Shown piece by piece: positions 22,150 to 32,698 of a DNA stretch of 64,000 nucleotides. Source of the DNA: Bicyclus anynana. Its lineage: Eukaryota > Arthropoda > Insecta > Lepidoptera > Nymphalidae. The notes under the pieces are model-generated. The model did no database searches. It was not told the origin of the DNA and saw only the letters and a program-made list of their open reading frames with translations. The position numbers were made by a program, and so were the translations under genes. The stretch is from the NCBI RefSeq assembly GCF_947172395.1, contig NC_069102.1, positions 13,106,250-13,170,249 of the forward strand, given 5' to 3'. The first letter of the stretch is position 1. Each line of letters begins with the position of its first letter.

Positions 22150-22376
22150 CCAACCTTAAAAAAAACCTTGGCTGAGTATGTTGTGGTCTCTTCTCAGACC
22201 AAGGCGCGTTTGGAACCCTCGTAACTTTAGTTTTAAGTTTTCGACTATTATTACAACCATTAAATTAAATTAAATTATAACATAATCTTGACCTTTCAAA
22301 AGTGCTTGTAAACTAAGCCTAATTGAAATAAATGAACTTTGACTTTGACTTTTGACTTAGAACATCAAAAACTACT
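22150..22376 (+). mobile_element. Non-LTR retrotransposon 3'-end
   Basis: A short coding tail (VVSSQTKARLEPS / LWSLLRPRRVWNPRNFSF in one frame) followed by AATTGAAATAAATGAACTTT and a GACTTTGACTTTT tail. Confidence 0.6.
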
Positions 22377-22932
22377 AAATGCGTAAGTTTTATTTTATAA
22401 TCCACTATGAAGTAGAGGAACCCACATTTCTTAAAAAAAAGAGAGAAAAGCCTCTTTTTTTTAATGAATACATTTTTGCACCCAATTCAATTTGATAGCT
22501 AATGATACCTACTATCATCCCATAAAGGGATCGCAGTACGTTTCCAGTGACCCTGTATATATTGTACTTAACAAAGGGTCATTGAACCTAATAACGTGAC
22601 ACTTTTGGGTACCATGTTTGACCATCGCGTCAAAAATAAAACAGAGGCGGATCCTTATCAATCCGCAGCTTCCATACAAAAAAGTTGGCATCCCTGTTTC
22701 ATTCAGAACAATTGTTCATTTTTAATTAATCGTTATGATGCAATTGTTATATTTTTTCGTTGTTAGGAAAAAACTTGCATCTAGGATTTAACTTCATTAT
22801 ATTGAAGCCAAAAAAAAAAGGATTTTAGCGTCTTGAAGAGTTACGAGTTCGGTCGCGTACCTCACCACAGAAAGTTTTAGTATGAGGTCAAAAAACCTCG
22901 TACTGCACCAGGGGAAAGTACAGAAAAATCAG
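22377..22932. other. Intergenic, nothing recognised
   Basis: AT-rich, with no convincing ORF or repeat match inside the window. Confidence 0.45.
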
Positions 22933-23242
22933 TTTTTTTTTTATTCTTGACAAGTTAGCCCTTGACTACAATCTCACCTGATGGTAAGTGATGATGCAGT
23001 CTAAGATGGAAGCGGGCTAACTTGTTATGAGGAGGATGAAAATCCACACTCCTTTCGGTTTCTACACGACATCGTACCGGAACGCTAAATCTAGGGTAGG
23101 GTGGTAACTAGCCACGGCCGAAGCCTTCCACCAGCCAGACCTGGACCAATTAAGAAAATCTCAATCTGCCCAGCTGGGGATCGAACCCAGGACCTCCGTT
23201 TTGTAAATCCACCGCGCATACCACTGCGTCACGGAGGCCGTC
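22933..23242 (-). mobile_element. SINE alpha, full with small internal deletion
   Basis: Poly(T) tail end, body (deleted between CTAAATC and TAGGGTAGGG), and head with box B (GGGATCGAACCCAGG) and GCGTCACGGAGGCCGTCA. Confidence 0.93.
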
Positions 23243-24217
23243 AGTCTCAGGAATAATCAAGTCTATAAAAGCCTTTATATCGCTAAGGGGAGGAGTTTTG
23301 CCTCTCGTTTATCCTGTCAATGAAATGAAATTAAAATGTATTATTTTACCAAGTTTACACAACTGGTTGAGCTTGGAGCTTCTATTAAGTTCTAGACCTG
23401 TATTAGAAGGCTCCGTCTTCCTTAACTATAGGATTATCATAATTATAAAACAATAACAATGACCCCGTACCTTACGAATAGTTTGAAGATAATGAACTGG
23501 TAACTTGAATGTAACGGGATTACCCTAATTGAAATAGCTATTAATGGCATTAAGATTAAGATCTACTTATTAACCAATAGATTCAAAGAATCAATTTGTG
23601 ACAAGTTATTTTTGTTCTGTTTGCGCTTGACTAGAATCAATCCCGCCTACTAAATGGCAGGAAACCGACTTCCGGCATTCATGCATAAAACTAATTATAT
23701 AAATATGTATATTACAAGCGATTTATCTAAATTGTATTTCTAGTATTTTCTATAAATAACTGATTTTAACTCTATATTGTTATTTATTTTATTTTATTTG
23801 TGTATAATACCAATTTGCTTTGACAAAAATTCTATTATGTGAAAATGTAAATGAAATAATGGGATATTATTTAATTCACATCTCGGCACATAATCGGCAG
23901 TAAAATCTGTAAATAATATACGACGTCTTCCGAACGTCAGCATTTTTCGAAGTCTGGTAGTAAAATACGGAAATTAAGTAACTTTTAATTAGTGTTATGT
24001 TAAAAACAATACAAATTCACTTTTGAAAAGTCAAATCTTTAGGCGAAGCGTCACTCAAAAGCCAGCTCAGGAAGCAAATTCCTCAATAGTTTTCGTCTTA
24101 AGATCGTTTGCTTCATCCATTAACCACAACCATTGAACAAATTGTATTTTATCCTATATTTGTTCAATTATGCAACAATATACAATAACTCACAGCAGTA
24201 AATATTGTAACTTATAA
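23243..24217. other. EcKL B upstream region, nothing recognised
   Basis: AT-rich, without repeats shared with the rest of the window and without a convincing ORF. Homology to the gene C flank begins only at 24218. Confidence 0.5.
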
Positions 24218-24316
24218 GATTGTACAAGTTTATCGCTGTGTTACGAAAGATAATAACAATACAATGAACCAGCAATGACAATGCCTCTACCATCAGTTGT
24301 AAATCGAGATCGGACC
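24218..24316 (+). promoter_or_regulatory. EcKL B 5' leader/proximal region conserved with gene C
   Basis: From GATTGTACAAGTTTATC to the start codon the sequence aligns with 56996-57100 upstream of gene C. Similarity upstream of this point was not obvious. It contains an ATG at 24275 that is in frame with MADAEKT (14 codons upstream). It probably represents the duplicated 5' UTR and perhaps core promoter; no TATA box or initiator can be assigned with confidence. Confidence 0.4.
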
Positions 24317-27300
24317 ATGGCGGACGCGGAAAAAACATTACGCGACTTATTAGACCAAGTACTGGACGACAGAGGTTATAGGCCGAGGGAAATCGAGGTC
24401 AAGGCGATCGAAACCGGCGGAGCGAACTACACATCAGTTCTGTTCGTGATAAACGTTTCATCACCTGATCGTGATGATCTGAAACTATTCGCAAAGGTGG
24501 CGTGCGTCGGAGATTCGATGAGAGGTGTCATGCACGCCGATTGGCTCTACGCGACCGAACGTTTAGTGTACAAACAACTGGTCAGAATATACCAGGAGAT
24601 CGAAGAAGATCAGCAAGTGGCAACAGAACACAGATATGTTTTTCCAAAATTCTACGGATGTAACGCGGAATTTGGCAAAGAAACAGTTGTCATGGAAGAT
24701 TTGGTGGCTAACGGATACGAAACTTTCGACAGATTCAAATCTATAGATTGGGATTATGCGAGTGTTTGTATGGAAAATTTAGCAAAGTTCCACGCCTTAT
24801 CTTTCGCGTTTGAAAAGTACAGGCCAGAAACATTTAAAGAAATGACATCAAATATGGCATTCGAAATAGGTAATACACAAGAAGAACCAGATGAGAATAC
24901 AATCGCTATGTTTACGAATATAATAGAGAACGCCGTTAGTGTGGTTAAAGAAGAGTACAAAGAACGAGTAAGGAACTTAGCACAGACGCATGTCTTGTGG
25001 GATAAATTTAACAAGCCGATTGGAAAGCCGGTTATATCTCATGGGGACTATAGAATGAGCAACATGTTGTTTAGAAAACAGGTGAGAGCTTTGAATCAAG
25101 TGTCTTAGTCTTCTAAACTGTGTAATTGAGATATTGATTTTAGACTAGCTAATTTTAATATCTTTAGGTAACCATAACTTACTGTTAATTTCACAGTTGT
25201 AATTGTTATGTAAATGTTGCTAAATATTTTTATGTTGTCTTATGTTATACCTAAAAGCGCACGCTCTTCGACTTCATCCTCGTGAAAATTGTTCTAAATT
25301 TTTATTCTCTTTTCAACCTCATTAGTAGTGGAACTTTTTCGTGATAGTTAGACTTAAAGGAATGGTTTCGGACGTAATAGGGATTTCAATGTTTTAATAA
25401 TTTACATTCAAAGTTTCATTTTTTTAATTTTTAACTATTTAATACATAAGCAGATTGCCTGGATGTTCATAAAATAAATAATATTATAAAATTTCATAAT
25501 CAATTAAGAATATTTAAACGTAATTAGATGTAAATTAATTGTGACATTTTTCATTTTTCGAGTATGAAGTATAATAATAAACATATAAGCACAAAATATA
25601 ACAAAGATATTTGTAATTTTGTATAAGCGTTTAGACAAAATTACAAATATCCTTGTTATATTTTTTTTTATTTAACGATTTCTTTCAGCGATGACGTCAT
25701 TCTTTCGTGGAGTTTCATTTTTTCATGGAGCATTTAATAGCAATCCATGTCAGCGCCACAAAATTGATCCTTTTAATCTCTGTAGCTCATAAAGTAATTA
25801 TCGCGGAGCTTGTTACTTCTACAAAATTGCTTTACTAACGTATTATTTGTTGACTTGACACGGGATTCGAACCCTGAACCGCATTGTCCGTAGCAAAACT
25901 TTGCCTTTTGCGTTTGTCTCACGTGATATTTCTTTTCTTAAAATGCACATAACTGAAAAAATGTGTTCCATTTAACCCTAAATGAAATAAAAATTCTTGC
26001 AAAATATTTTGTTTTACAATTTTTTAATTTTAAAGCCACAGCTTTTTGTAATTGGTAGTAAAGTATATTATTATGTATAAAGTAAAGTATATTTCAAGCA
26101 CATAAATACTTTATCAGTTATACCTCAGTGACCTTTATTATATAAGTAATCTAAAATTTAGATATAATTACTTGATAATATGTTTTTATTGTTGTTATCA
26201 TTATTTTATTAACGGTTTCTAACACGTGCTATCGGGATCGTGCCAGCTTTGCTGATCTTTGATTAGGATGTAGATTAGGTACGCGATTTAATCTATTGAT
26301 TATATAGTTTGCTTTCATATACATATAAATACTGTGCAAATATATCTATTTGTATCCTTACTAATACTATAGATGCAAAACTAATTATGTATGCCAGTTA
26401 CCATTAAAACTTTAAACAGATTTTGAAGAATTTTTAATAAAGATAAATTGCTAGCGAAACGTATGCTACTTTTAATCGCAATATAGATATGTATAAAATA
26501 GGCACCGGTATAAAATAAGTGCCGCCGCCGAATTCTAGAAAAGTCCTTAATTTTTAAGGTTTCCATAGTCCTCAAGGAACCCTTATAGTTCAGCCATGTC
26601 CGTCTGTCCGTCCGTCCGTCTTAGAACAGAGACAATTATTATAATTTAGCTTAAATATAACATTAAAATGTGAATTAAGTCGTAAAATAAAATATTGAAA
26701 AATAATACGTCACTGGCTTGGCACCGCCTTCAAAGTGATCCGAAGGTATGTGCGAGTATGATGTTATTTTTCACTTTTTAGTTTATTATTGTGATTTTGG
26801 AGTCGGTTAAATTTTTTTGTTAAAAAGATTTTATTGTTCTGTTTTTAGTGTGTCCTAGCAAAGTGAAGGCGCCACAATACTGGCAATTACGTTATTTTAA
26901 TTTTAACACAAAATTACTAAACCGATTTTCATGAAAATTAAATGAGACCAATCTGGAAGTATACTCTTTGAAACTAAAAAAGAATTTTCAAAATTGGTTA
27001 AAAAATGTCGAAGTTCTGAAGTAACAAACATATAAAAAGAAACATACGGGTTGAATTGTCCTCCTCCTCTTTTTTAGTTAGTTAAAAATGTAAAGTTTCA
27101 CACGGACGAAGTTGTGGGATTCCGCTAGTAACTGCCTCATTGGTCCCGTGGTTAGCTAGTTCAGCTACGGACAATGAGGTCCAGGGTTCGAATCCCGGGT
27201 CAGGCCAACAAAAACAAATTGGGATTTTTCTTACAAGGAAAATCTTAATAGCAGCCTGAAGTTGGTAAGTTGGCGGTGTTAGTACACCCCCGTGCCTCGG

Positions 27301-30197
27301 AGAGCACGTAAAGCCGTCGGTCCTGCGCCTGATCTCTCACCGGTCGTGTCGGTCTGCCGTCCCATCGGATTTCGAGAGTGAGGGAAGAGAGAGTGCACCT
27401 GTGCTTGCGCATACACTTGTGCACTATAATATCTCCTGCGTACATGGTTAATCTCACCATGAGATTAGCCGCCGTGACCGAAAAAAAAAAAAAAAAAAGA
27501 AAAAAGTCGGTCGGGAGCATATTATTATTATTTATGTAGGTACGTTAATAGTGTTATCACACTAATTCCAGTGATAACGATTTTTACTATGTTTGTGCAA
27601 TATAATGTAATGAACAATAGGTTGCTTATCATAATCTTATATAAATTTATATGAAATCGATAAAGCATACAAATATTTTCAATTCAAAACTACAATCGAA
27701 TGAAATTCACGCTCTATGATTTACATATTTTTGAAAAACAAATCTTAACAATATCAATATTTTTTACTTATGACGCCATATTTTATATTAAGCCATGACC
27801 AACTATCTGTCCGTCCGTCCGTCTGCGCTTTACTACAGAGACAATTTATAATTTAGCATAAGTGTGTACCTACATTCTCGCTATGGGCCTCATAAGAAGG
27901 CTCAGAGTCACTCAGCGGGCGATGGAACGAGCTATGTTAGGAGTATCTCTGCGTGATCGAATCAGAAATGAGGAGATCCGCAGAAGAACCAAAGTCACCG
28001 ACATAGCTCAACGAGTTGCGAAGCTGAAGTGGCAATGGGCGGGGCACATAGTTCGAAGAGCCGATGGACGTTGGGGTCCCAAAGTTGGCCGGTTATGGAA
28101 GCCTGAATTTTTGTAGTCAAGTGACAGGGAACTATTTACAAATTAACTTTTTTAATTAAGATTTTAATGATATCTAGTCAATTGAAAATCTTTCGTGAAT
28201 ATAACTCAAACTTTCATACAAGCTTTCATACAATGGAAGTTGAACTTCGATTTAACCCATCACCATCATTTCAACCTATATTCGGCTCACTGCTGAGCCC
28301 GAAACTCCGCTCAGAATGAGAGGGGTTTGGCCAATAGTCCATCTCGCTGGCCTAATGCGGATTCGCACACGTATAGAATTAATAAAATTCTCAGGTACGC
28401 AGGGTTCCTCACGATGTTTTTCCTTCACCGTTTGAGATGTTAGAAGTGCATGCCCTGGACTAGATTTGGACCTACACTCTCCGAATCGAAGGCAGAGGTC
28501 ATGTCCACTGGGCTATCATGGCTCACAAATATTCTGTACCTTAAGTAAAAAACAAGTCATTGTATTCTGTGTCAATGAAAGTGTTTCACGTTTCAGGACG
28601 ATCGTCTCCAAGCCATCGTGGTGGATTACCAGACGACACACGCGGGCTGCCCAGCCAGTGACCTCATGTATTACATATTCCTGGGCACGGACGAGGAGTT
28701 CCGCAGGGAGCATTATGAGCGCCTCCTTGACCACTACCACTCGAGCCTGGAGCAAGCGTTGAAGAGGTTGGCGGTGGACCCCAGCGTTTATACGCGGGAG
28801 AAGTTGGACAGCGATATGAAAGAGGTAATTGTTAATTAATGGATACGTATATATCGGCGAGTGAGTTATTTGATCGGTTAGCAAAACCTACGTTTTTTAG
28901 CTCTCATTTATTTATTACTTCTTTTTTTTTTAATTTTTAACATTATAAGTATAAAATACAAAACATTATTAAAAATTTATAAAAAAAATTCACCCTCCCG
29001 ATGCGGGACATTTGAGTGCCCAAGCAACCGGTGGTCAGGGCTCCAGAGTGAGGAAACTCCTCAAAATACGCGCCGTCTCAAGAATCACTGCGATAATATT
29101 AGAATCAGGTTAACGTGTGATTGGTTTTTAATTATTTCGTTATCAACCCATATTCGGCTCACTGCTGAACTCGAGTTTCCTCTCACAATGAGAAGGGTTA
29201 GGTCTATAGTCCACTACGCTGGCCCAATGCGGATTGGCAGACTTCACACACGCAGAGAATTAAGATAATTCTCTGGTATATAGGTTTCCTCACGATGTTT
29301 TCCTTCACCGTTTGAGACGCGTGATATTTAATTTCTTAAAATGCACACAACTGAAAAGTTGGAGGTGCATGCCACGGTCCGGAATCGAACCCACACCCTC
29401 CAGAATCGGAGGCAGAGGTCATATCCACTAGGCTATCACGGCTCGATCGGCTATCTTTGACACTTATCGGCACTCCTTGTAAAGCTTAGAACTTGCTCTG
29501 AGGCTAAATCTTCTCCGTTATCAGAAGTGGAATTTAGTCTGTTCCACCGATATATACTTAAAATTTAAGTGTCTATCTGTGACTGTGTCAAAATAACTGT
29601 GTTTTTCAAGTATTTAGTCAATAACTAAACTGATGAAAGTGGTAAAAGGATAAACAATTCAGTCCCACTTTTCTTTTCTTTTCACAGTTCTTACATAAGG
29701 ACCTGTCAAAGTATAATATGATCAACGATCTAATGCGAGTACAAAAATTAAAAATTAATCGTGTCAGATAATTTTGTTCTTGAATTTGGGTGCGATACTA
29801 GTTCATATGTAATTAGTCTGAGGTCCGTAATTAGTCTGAGGTCCGGGCTAATCAGGACAATCACTGAAAAATAGAGGAGAGGAGGAGAGAGAGATTACTG
29901 ACTAACTATTCTACTTATTATCCCGAAAATTAAAGTCGCGGGCGTACAAACACTTAAGAGAACGATATACTTATTTGACTCCTTTAAAAATAACTGTTCT
30001 GTTCTCAATTTCAGCTGTTGCCCTACGCGGTGCTGCTGGGAGTGGTGGTGCTTCCAGTGGTGACGGTGGAATCAAACGCTGCGCCCAAGGTTGAAGGCGA
30101 TGCTGATGTCAACAACTTCATCATGAAGCCCAATGAGCTCTACGCGAAGAGATTCAGCGGCATCGTCAACGACTGCGTGCGGTGGGGCGCCATATAA
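24317..30197 (+). CDS. EcKL gene B: CHK-kinase-like protein, complete, 3 exons, 391 aa
   Basis: Exons are 24317-25081, 28597-28824 and 30015-30197. All junctions are phase 0, with donors GTGAGA and GTAATT and acceptors TTTCAG and TTTCAG. Motifs: GGANYTSVLF (34-43), Lys60, FPKFYG (109-114), VVMEDL (124-129), LAKFHALSF (155-163), HGD (242-244) with Asn249, and DYQ (265-267), the metal-binding equivalent. About 390 aa is normal for the family. The start MADAEKT is preferred because it is shared with gene C; an in-frame upstream ATG at 24275 would add 14 residues. Unlike A, there is no intron before the HGD region. The last 12 codons (IVNDCVRWGAI and stop) are the first part of a 48-bp minisatellite that continues into the 3' UTR. 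Such kinases are implicated in ecdysteroid and xenobiotic phosphorylation; the function here is inferred from family only. Confidence 0.92.
25443..25850 (+). repeat. Interspersed repeat Z with hairpin, in EcKL B intron 1
   Basis: Aligns with 33893-34320. It contains a near-perfect inverted repeat (ATAACAAAGATATTTGTAAT near 25598; its complement near 25637) with a loop of about 12 nt. The end matches 17300-17440. Confidence 0.65.
25855..25960 (-). mobile_element. SINE beta-like remnant
   Basis: GGATTCGAACCC (reverse of a box B) and GTCTCACGTGATATTTCTTT, CTTAAAATGCACATAACTGA; the order is rearranged. Confidence 0.45.
26095..26320. other. Intron segment homologous between EcKL B and C
   Basis: Shares AATACTTTATCAGTTA, AATCTAAAATTTAGATAT and CACGTGCTATCGGGATCGTG with 58912-59110 in intron 1 of gene C, in the same order and orientation. 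Confidence 0.75.
26555..26830 (+). mobile_element. Interspersed repeat with (CCGT)n plus MITE arm
   Basis: AAGGAACCCTTATAGTTC..CCGTCTGTCCGTCCGTCCG is shared with 57975-58060, 27775-27845 and 46148-46215. 26700-26830 matches the right arm of the foldback element at 36590-36708 (TTGGCACCGCCTTCAAAGTG; GAGTCGGTTAAA). Confidence 0.6.
26895..27128 (+). mobile_element. Helitron copy ending in CTAG
   Basis: Ends ACACGGACGAAGTTGTGGG then ATTCCGCTAG, a degraded version of the family terminus. The 5' end is not resolved. Confidence 0.5.
27133..27505 (+). mobile_element. SINE delta (fourth tRNA-headed family), full-length with poly(A)
   Basis: tRNA-like head GCCTCATTGGTCCCGTGG..TTAGC and box B GGTTCGAATCCCGGG, a GC-rich body of about 280 bp, then an A run of about 19. 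It is the only copy in the window and starts 5 bp after a Helitron CTAG. Confidence 0.8.
27877..28092 (+). mobile_element. RTE-like LINE C-terminal fragment
   Basis: Open frame: LRVTQRAMERAMLGVSLRDR, IRNEEIRRRTKVTDIAQRVA, KLKWQWAGHIVRRADGRWGP. This tail is typical of RTE-clade reverse transcriptases. No RT core is present. Confidence 0.92.
28258..28524 (-). mobile_element. SINE beta with internal deletions, 72 bp upstream of EcKL B exon 2
   Basis: ACCTATATTCGGCTCACTGC ... GTCCACTGGGCTATCATGGC; about 40 bp are missing near the TTGAGATGTTAGAAG join. Confidence 0.88.
29141..29444 (-). mobile_element. SINE beta, full-length, in EcKL B intron 2
   Basis: TATCAACCCATATTCGGCTC to GGCTATCACGGCTC with intact internal blocks. 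Confidence 0.93.
29690..29832 (+). mobile_element. Degenerate copy of the CTCAGACC hAT-like MITE
   Basis: AAGGACCTGTCAAAGTATAA, GATCAACGATCTAATGCGA and TAATTAGTCTGAGG match 15321-15631, with a large internal deletion. Confidence 0.7.
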
Positions 30198-30773
30198 CAG
30201 CCACAAGTCATCGTCAGCGACTGCGTGCGGTGGGGCGCCATATAACAGCCACAAGTCATCGTAAACGACTGCGTGCGGTGGGGCGCCATATAACAGCCAC
30301 AAGTCATCGTCAACGACTGCGTGCGGTGGGGCGCCATATAACAGCCACAAGTCATCGTCAACGACTGCGTGCGGTGGGGCGCCATATAACAGCCACAAGT
30401 CATCGTCAGCGACTGCGTGCGGTGGGGCGCCATATAACAGCCACAAGTCATCGTCAACGACTGCGGGCGGTGGGGCGCCATATAACAGCCACAAGTCATC
30501 GTCAACGACTGCGTGCGGTGGGGCGCCATATAACAGCCACAAGTCATCGTCAGCGACTGCGTGCGGTGGGGCGCCATATAACAGCCACAAGTCATCGTCA
30601 ACGACTGCGTGCGGTGGGGCGCCATATAACAGCCACAAGTCATCGTCAACGACTGCGTGCGGTGGGGCGCCATATAACAGCCACAAGTCATCGTCAACGA
30701 CTGCGTGCGGTGGGGCGCCATATAACAGCCACAAGTCATCGTCAGCGACTGCGTGCGGTGGGGCGCCATATAA
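30198..30773 (+). repeat. 48-bp minisatellite, 12 full copies, directly abutting EcKL B stop codon
   Basis: TAA recurs every 48 bp from 30195 to 30771. Each unit is 12 bp of spacer (CAGCCACAAGTC) plus 36 bp repeating the last 11 codons and stop of the CDS. In the CDS frame a unit reads QPQVIVNDCVRWGAI-stop. Units differ only at a few sites: CAGCG for CAACG in units 1, 5, 8 and 12, GTAAACG in unit 2, and GCGGGC in unit 6. Because 48 is divisible by 3, two plus frames and two minus frames stay open, giving long spurious ORFs on both strands. Confidence 0.98.
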
Positions 30774-30893
30774 CAGCGAACCCAGCGCACTTGCAATAAT
30801 CAACACTCGTCACAGTGTGCGCATACGCACACATCCAAGGCGGTGGCAGGCAGGTCCAGTTCTAGCGTAAACAGTTATGATTTGTTTGATTAA

Positions 30894-30899
30894 AATAAA
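30894..30899 (+). promoter_or_regulatory. Poly(A) signal AATAAA of EcKL B
   Basis: AATAAA lies 697 nt after the EcKL B stop codon and 121 nt after the end of the minisatellite, in AT-rich DNA. If used, the mature 3' UTR would carry the whole 48-bp array. Confidence 0.55.
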
Positions 30900-31799
30900 G
30901 ATTATAGTTGAAAAAATGTCATCCGTTAGCTACTGACAACCCTTCGTTTATATCATACAGTAGGTAGTGTATATTGTCCAATTGACATTAGGATTTTGGT
31001 TAACAATGCGTTTTACTGAATACGAAAAATGCGGTTGTAATTGATTCGATGTTAAATTATAAATTATAAAAAGTGGCTAATAATATAGTTATTGAATTGA
31101 TCTTCGTCATTGTACATTCCCATGGAAATACAGGAATAAAGCATAGCACATGTTACATGGTGAAGATGTAGATTTGGTAAAATAATCTCTAAATTCGGTT
31201 CAGAATTTTTTGAGTTATACCTACCATGAATAAAAAATCAAATTTTACCTCTTTATAAGTAGTGTAAGTTTAAATTAATACGAAAGAATTCATTAATGCT
31301 CAAAAGTATTAAATAAGCAGTACATTCTGCAATAATTGAAGCTATATATATATATATATATAGAAATGTATATCTAAATCGTGTACAAATCGTGGAGCCA
31401 TCAACATATGTGATCTTCATTAAGAAATTACGTTACGGGCTACCCACCTAAATATTAACAAGGTAAATATTTTATTTAAGTTTATGAAGTTGATATTTAA
31501 GTTGATGTTTTGTAGGTAACTGTAATAAATATTCTGTTCATGTAATAAGAGTTTTTCATTTAACAATTATTCTCTATGCACTTAACTGCCGCATAAATAA
31601 TAAAACCCTTATTTTTTGATATCTCGAGAATCTCTTTCTGAGATGCCCGATGTTGGAGGCGAAAGCGGAATAAATAAGAGTGGGGATTTATCCAATAAAA
31701 CAGCTTCGGTTGCCATCTTTAACAATGGTAGGCTCCGGGAACTCACACATACTGTAGTGCCTCCATTTTTATTTTATAACTTTATCGACGTATCTTACA
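30900..31799. other. Intergenic, nothing recognised except (TA)n
   Basis: AT-rich DNA after EcKL B; (TA)n at 31346-31361. Confidence 0.45.
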
Positions 31800-32031
31800 C
31801 TAGCTGACGCCGCGCTGTTTGACCCGATTGGTTCCCGTTCCCGTAAGAATATAGAGATAATATATAGCCTATAGCCTTCCTTGATAAATGGGCTATATAA
31901 CTCTGAAAGAATTTTTCAAATTGGACCAGTAGTTCCTAAGATTAGCGCGTTCAATCAAACAAACAAACAAAAAAACAAACAAACAAACGAACGAACGAAC
32001 GAACTCTTCAGCTTTATAATATTAGTATAGA
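31800..32031 (-). mobile_element. Non-autonomous Helitron, short form, with (AAAC)n/(GAAC)n
   Basis: CTAG at 31800, GACGCCGCGCTGTTTGACCC, then the family body to AATATTAGTATAGA. CAAACAAACGAACGAACG expansions lie near the 5' end. Confidence 0.85.
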
Positions 32032-32698
32032 TACATACTCGTGCTAAATTGCAACTTTCTAGTACTAATAGTTTCTGAGCTAAACCGCGGACTGACAGAC
32101 GAGTGGAAAAATAAAAGGTTACTAGTTGAAAACGGCACCTTGAATTTTTTTTAAATATCTACTTGTCTTTTTATTAAACTTTCCATGTTATTTTGTTATT
32201 TCAACTTCAATCTTATTATTCAGTGTAATTACTTTTGTCATTCAAGTGACACTAAACAAATTTTATTAAATAACGATTTTTACAAAATCAACCCCTTTCA
32301 GAAATGAAATAGCAATTTTGACGAAGTGCTTAAAAATAATGTAATAATGTCTTACATCTTAAGAATCCTTATTAAATGATAATGTTTTTGAACAAGATGT
32401 ACGACCATAACTTTTCTTAAGATACGGATGCATTTATTTCATGCATTTTAACTCACACTCTCAACACACACACGCATACACGCGCGCGCACACTCACACA
32501 CACACAAGCGCATGATCTCACACACACACTCTCACACACTAAATGTATAATTCTGTTATTGGTTAACTACGGTTTTTCTGTGTGGTGAATGAACTGGGCA
32601 CCCAGTAATATGGGTTTTCCACCTAATATTTGCTTGTTACGCCCTTGCTACTTGTTTGTAAAAATAAGTTAATAAATAAAGATTTTTTTCATTTTCAT
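32032..32698. other. Intergenic with (CA)n near 32461-32530
   Basis: AT-rich DNA with an interrupted CA/CACACT dinucleotide stretch; no gene seen. Confidence 0.5.

Noticed and set aside
18622..24274. Search for EcKL A terminal exons (DYQ exon and final exon)
   Set aside because: No in-phase sequence resembling VVDYQTTHAGCP or the WGAI end was found; absence by eye is not proof.
27133..27207. Possible tRNA gene (GCCTCATTGG.. GGTTCGAATCCC)
   Set aside because: A tRNA-like head is followed by a long body and poly(A) tail, as in a SINE; the D-arm and anticodon arm pairing is poor.
28516..28884. 122-aa minus ORF
   Set aside because: Antisense shadow of EcKL B exon 2.
30198..30773. CRISPR-like array or centromeric satellite
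   Set aside because: Head-to-tail 48-bp units without unique spacers, only 13 units, derived from the adjacent coding end.
30140..30806. 244-aa and 218-aa minus ORFs and the 205-aa plus ORF
   Set aside because: They are open only because the 48-bp unit lacks stops in those frames; identical repeats, no start context, and they overlap the true EcKL B exon.
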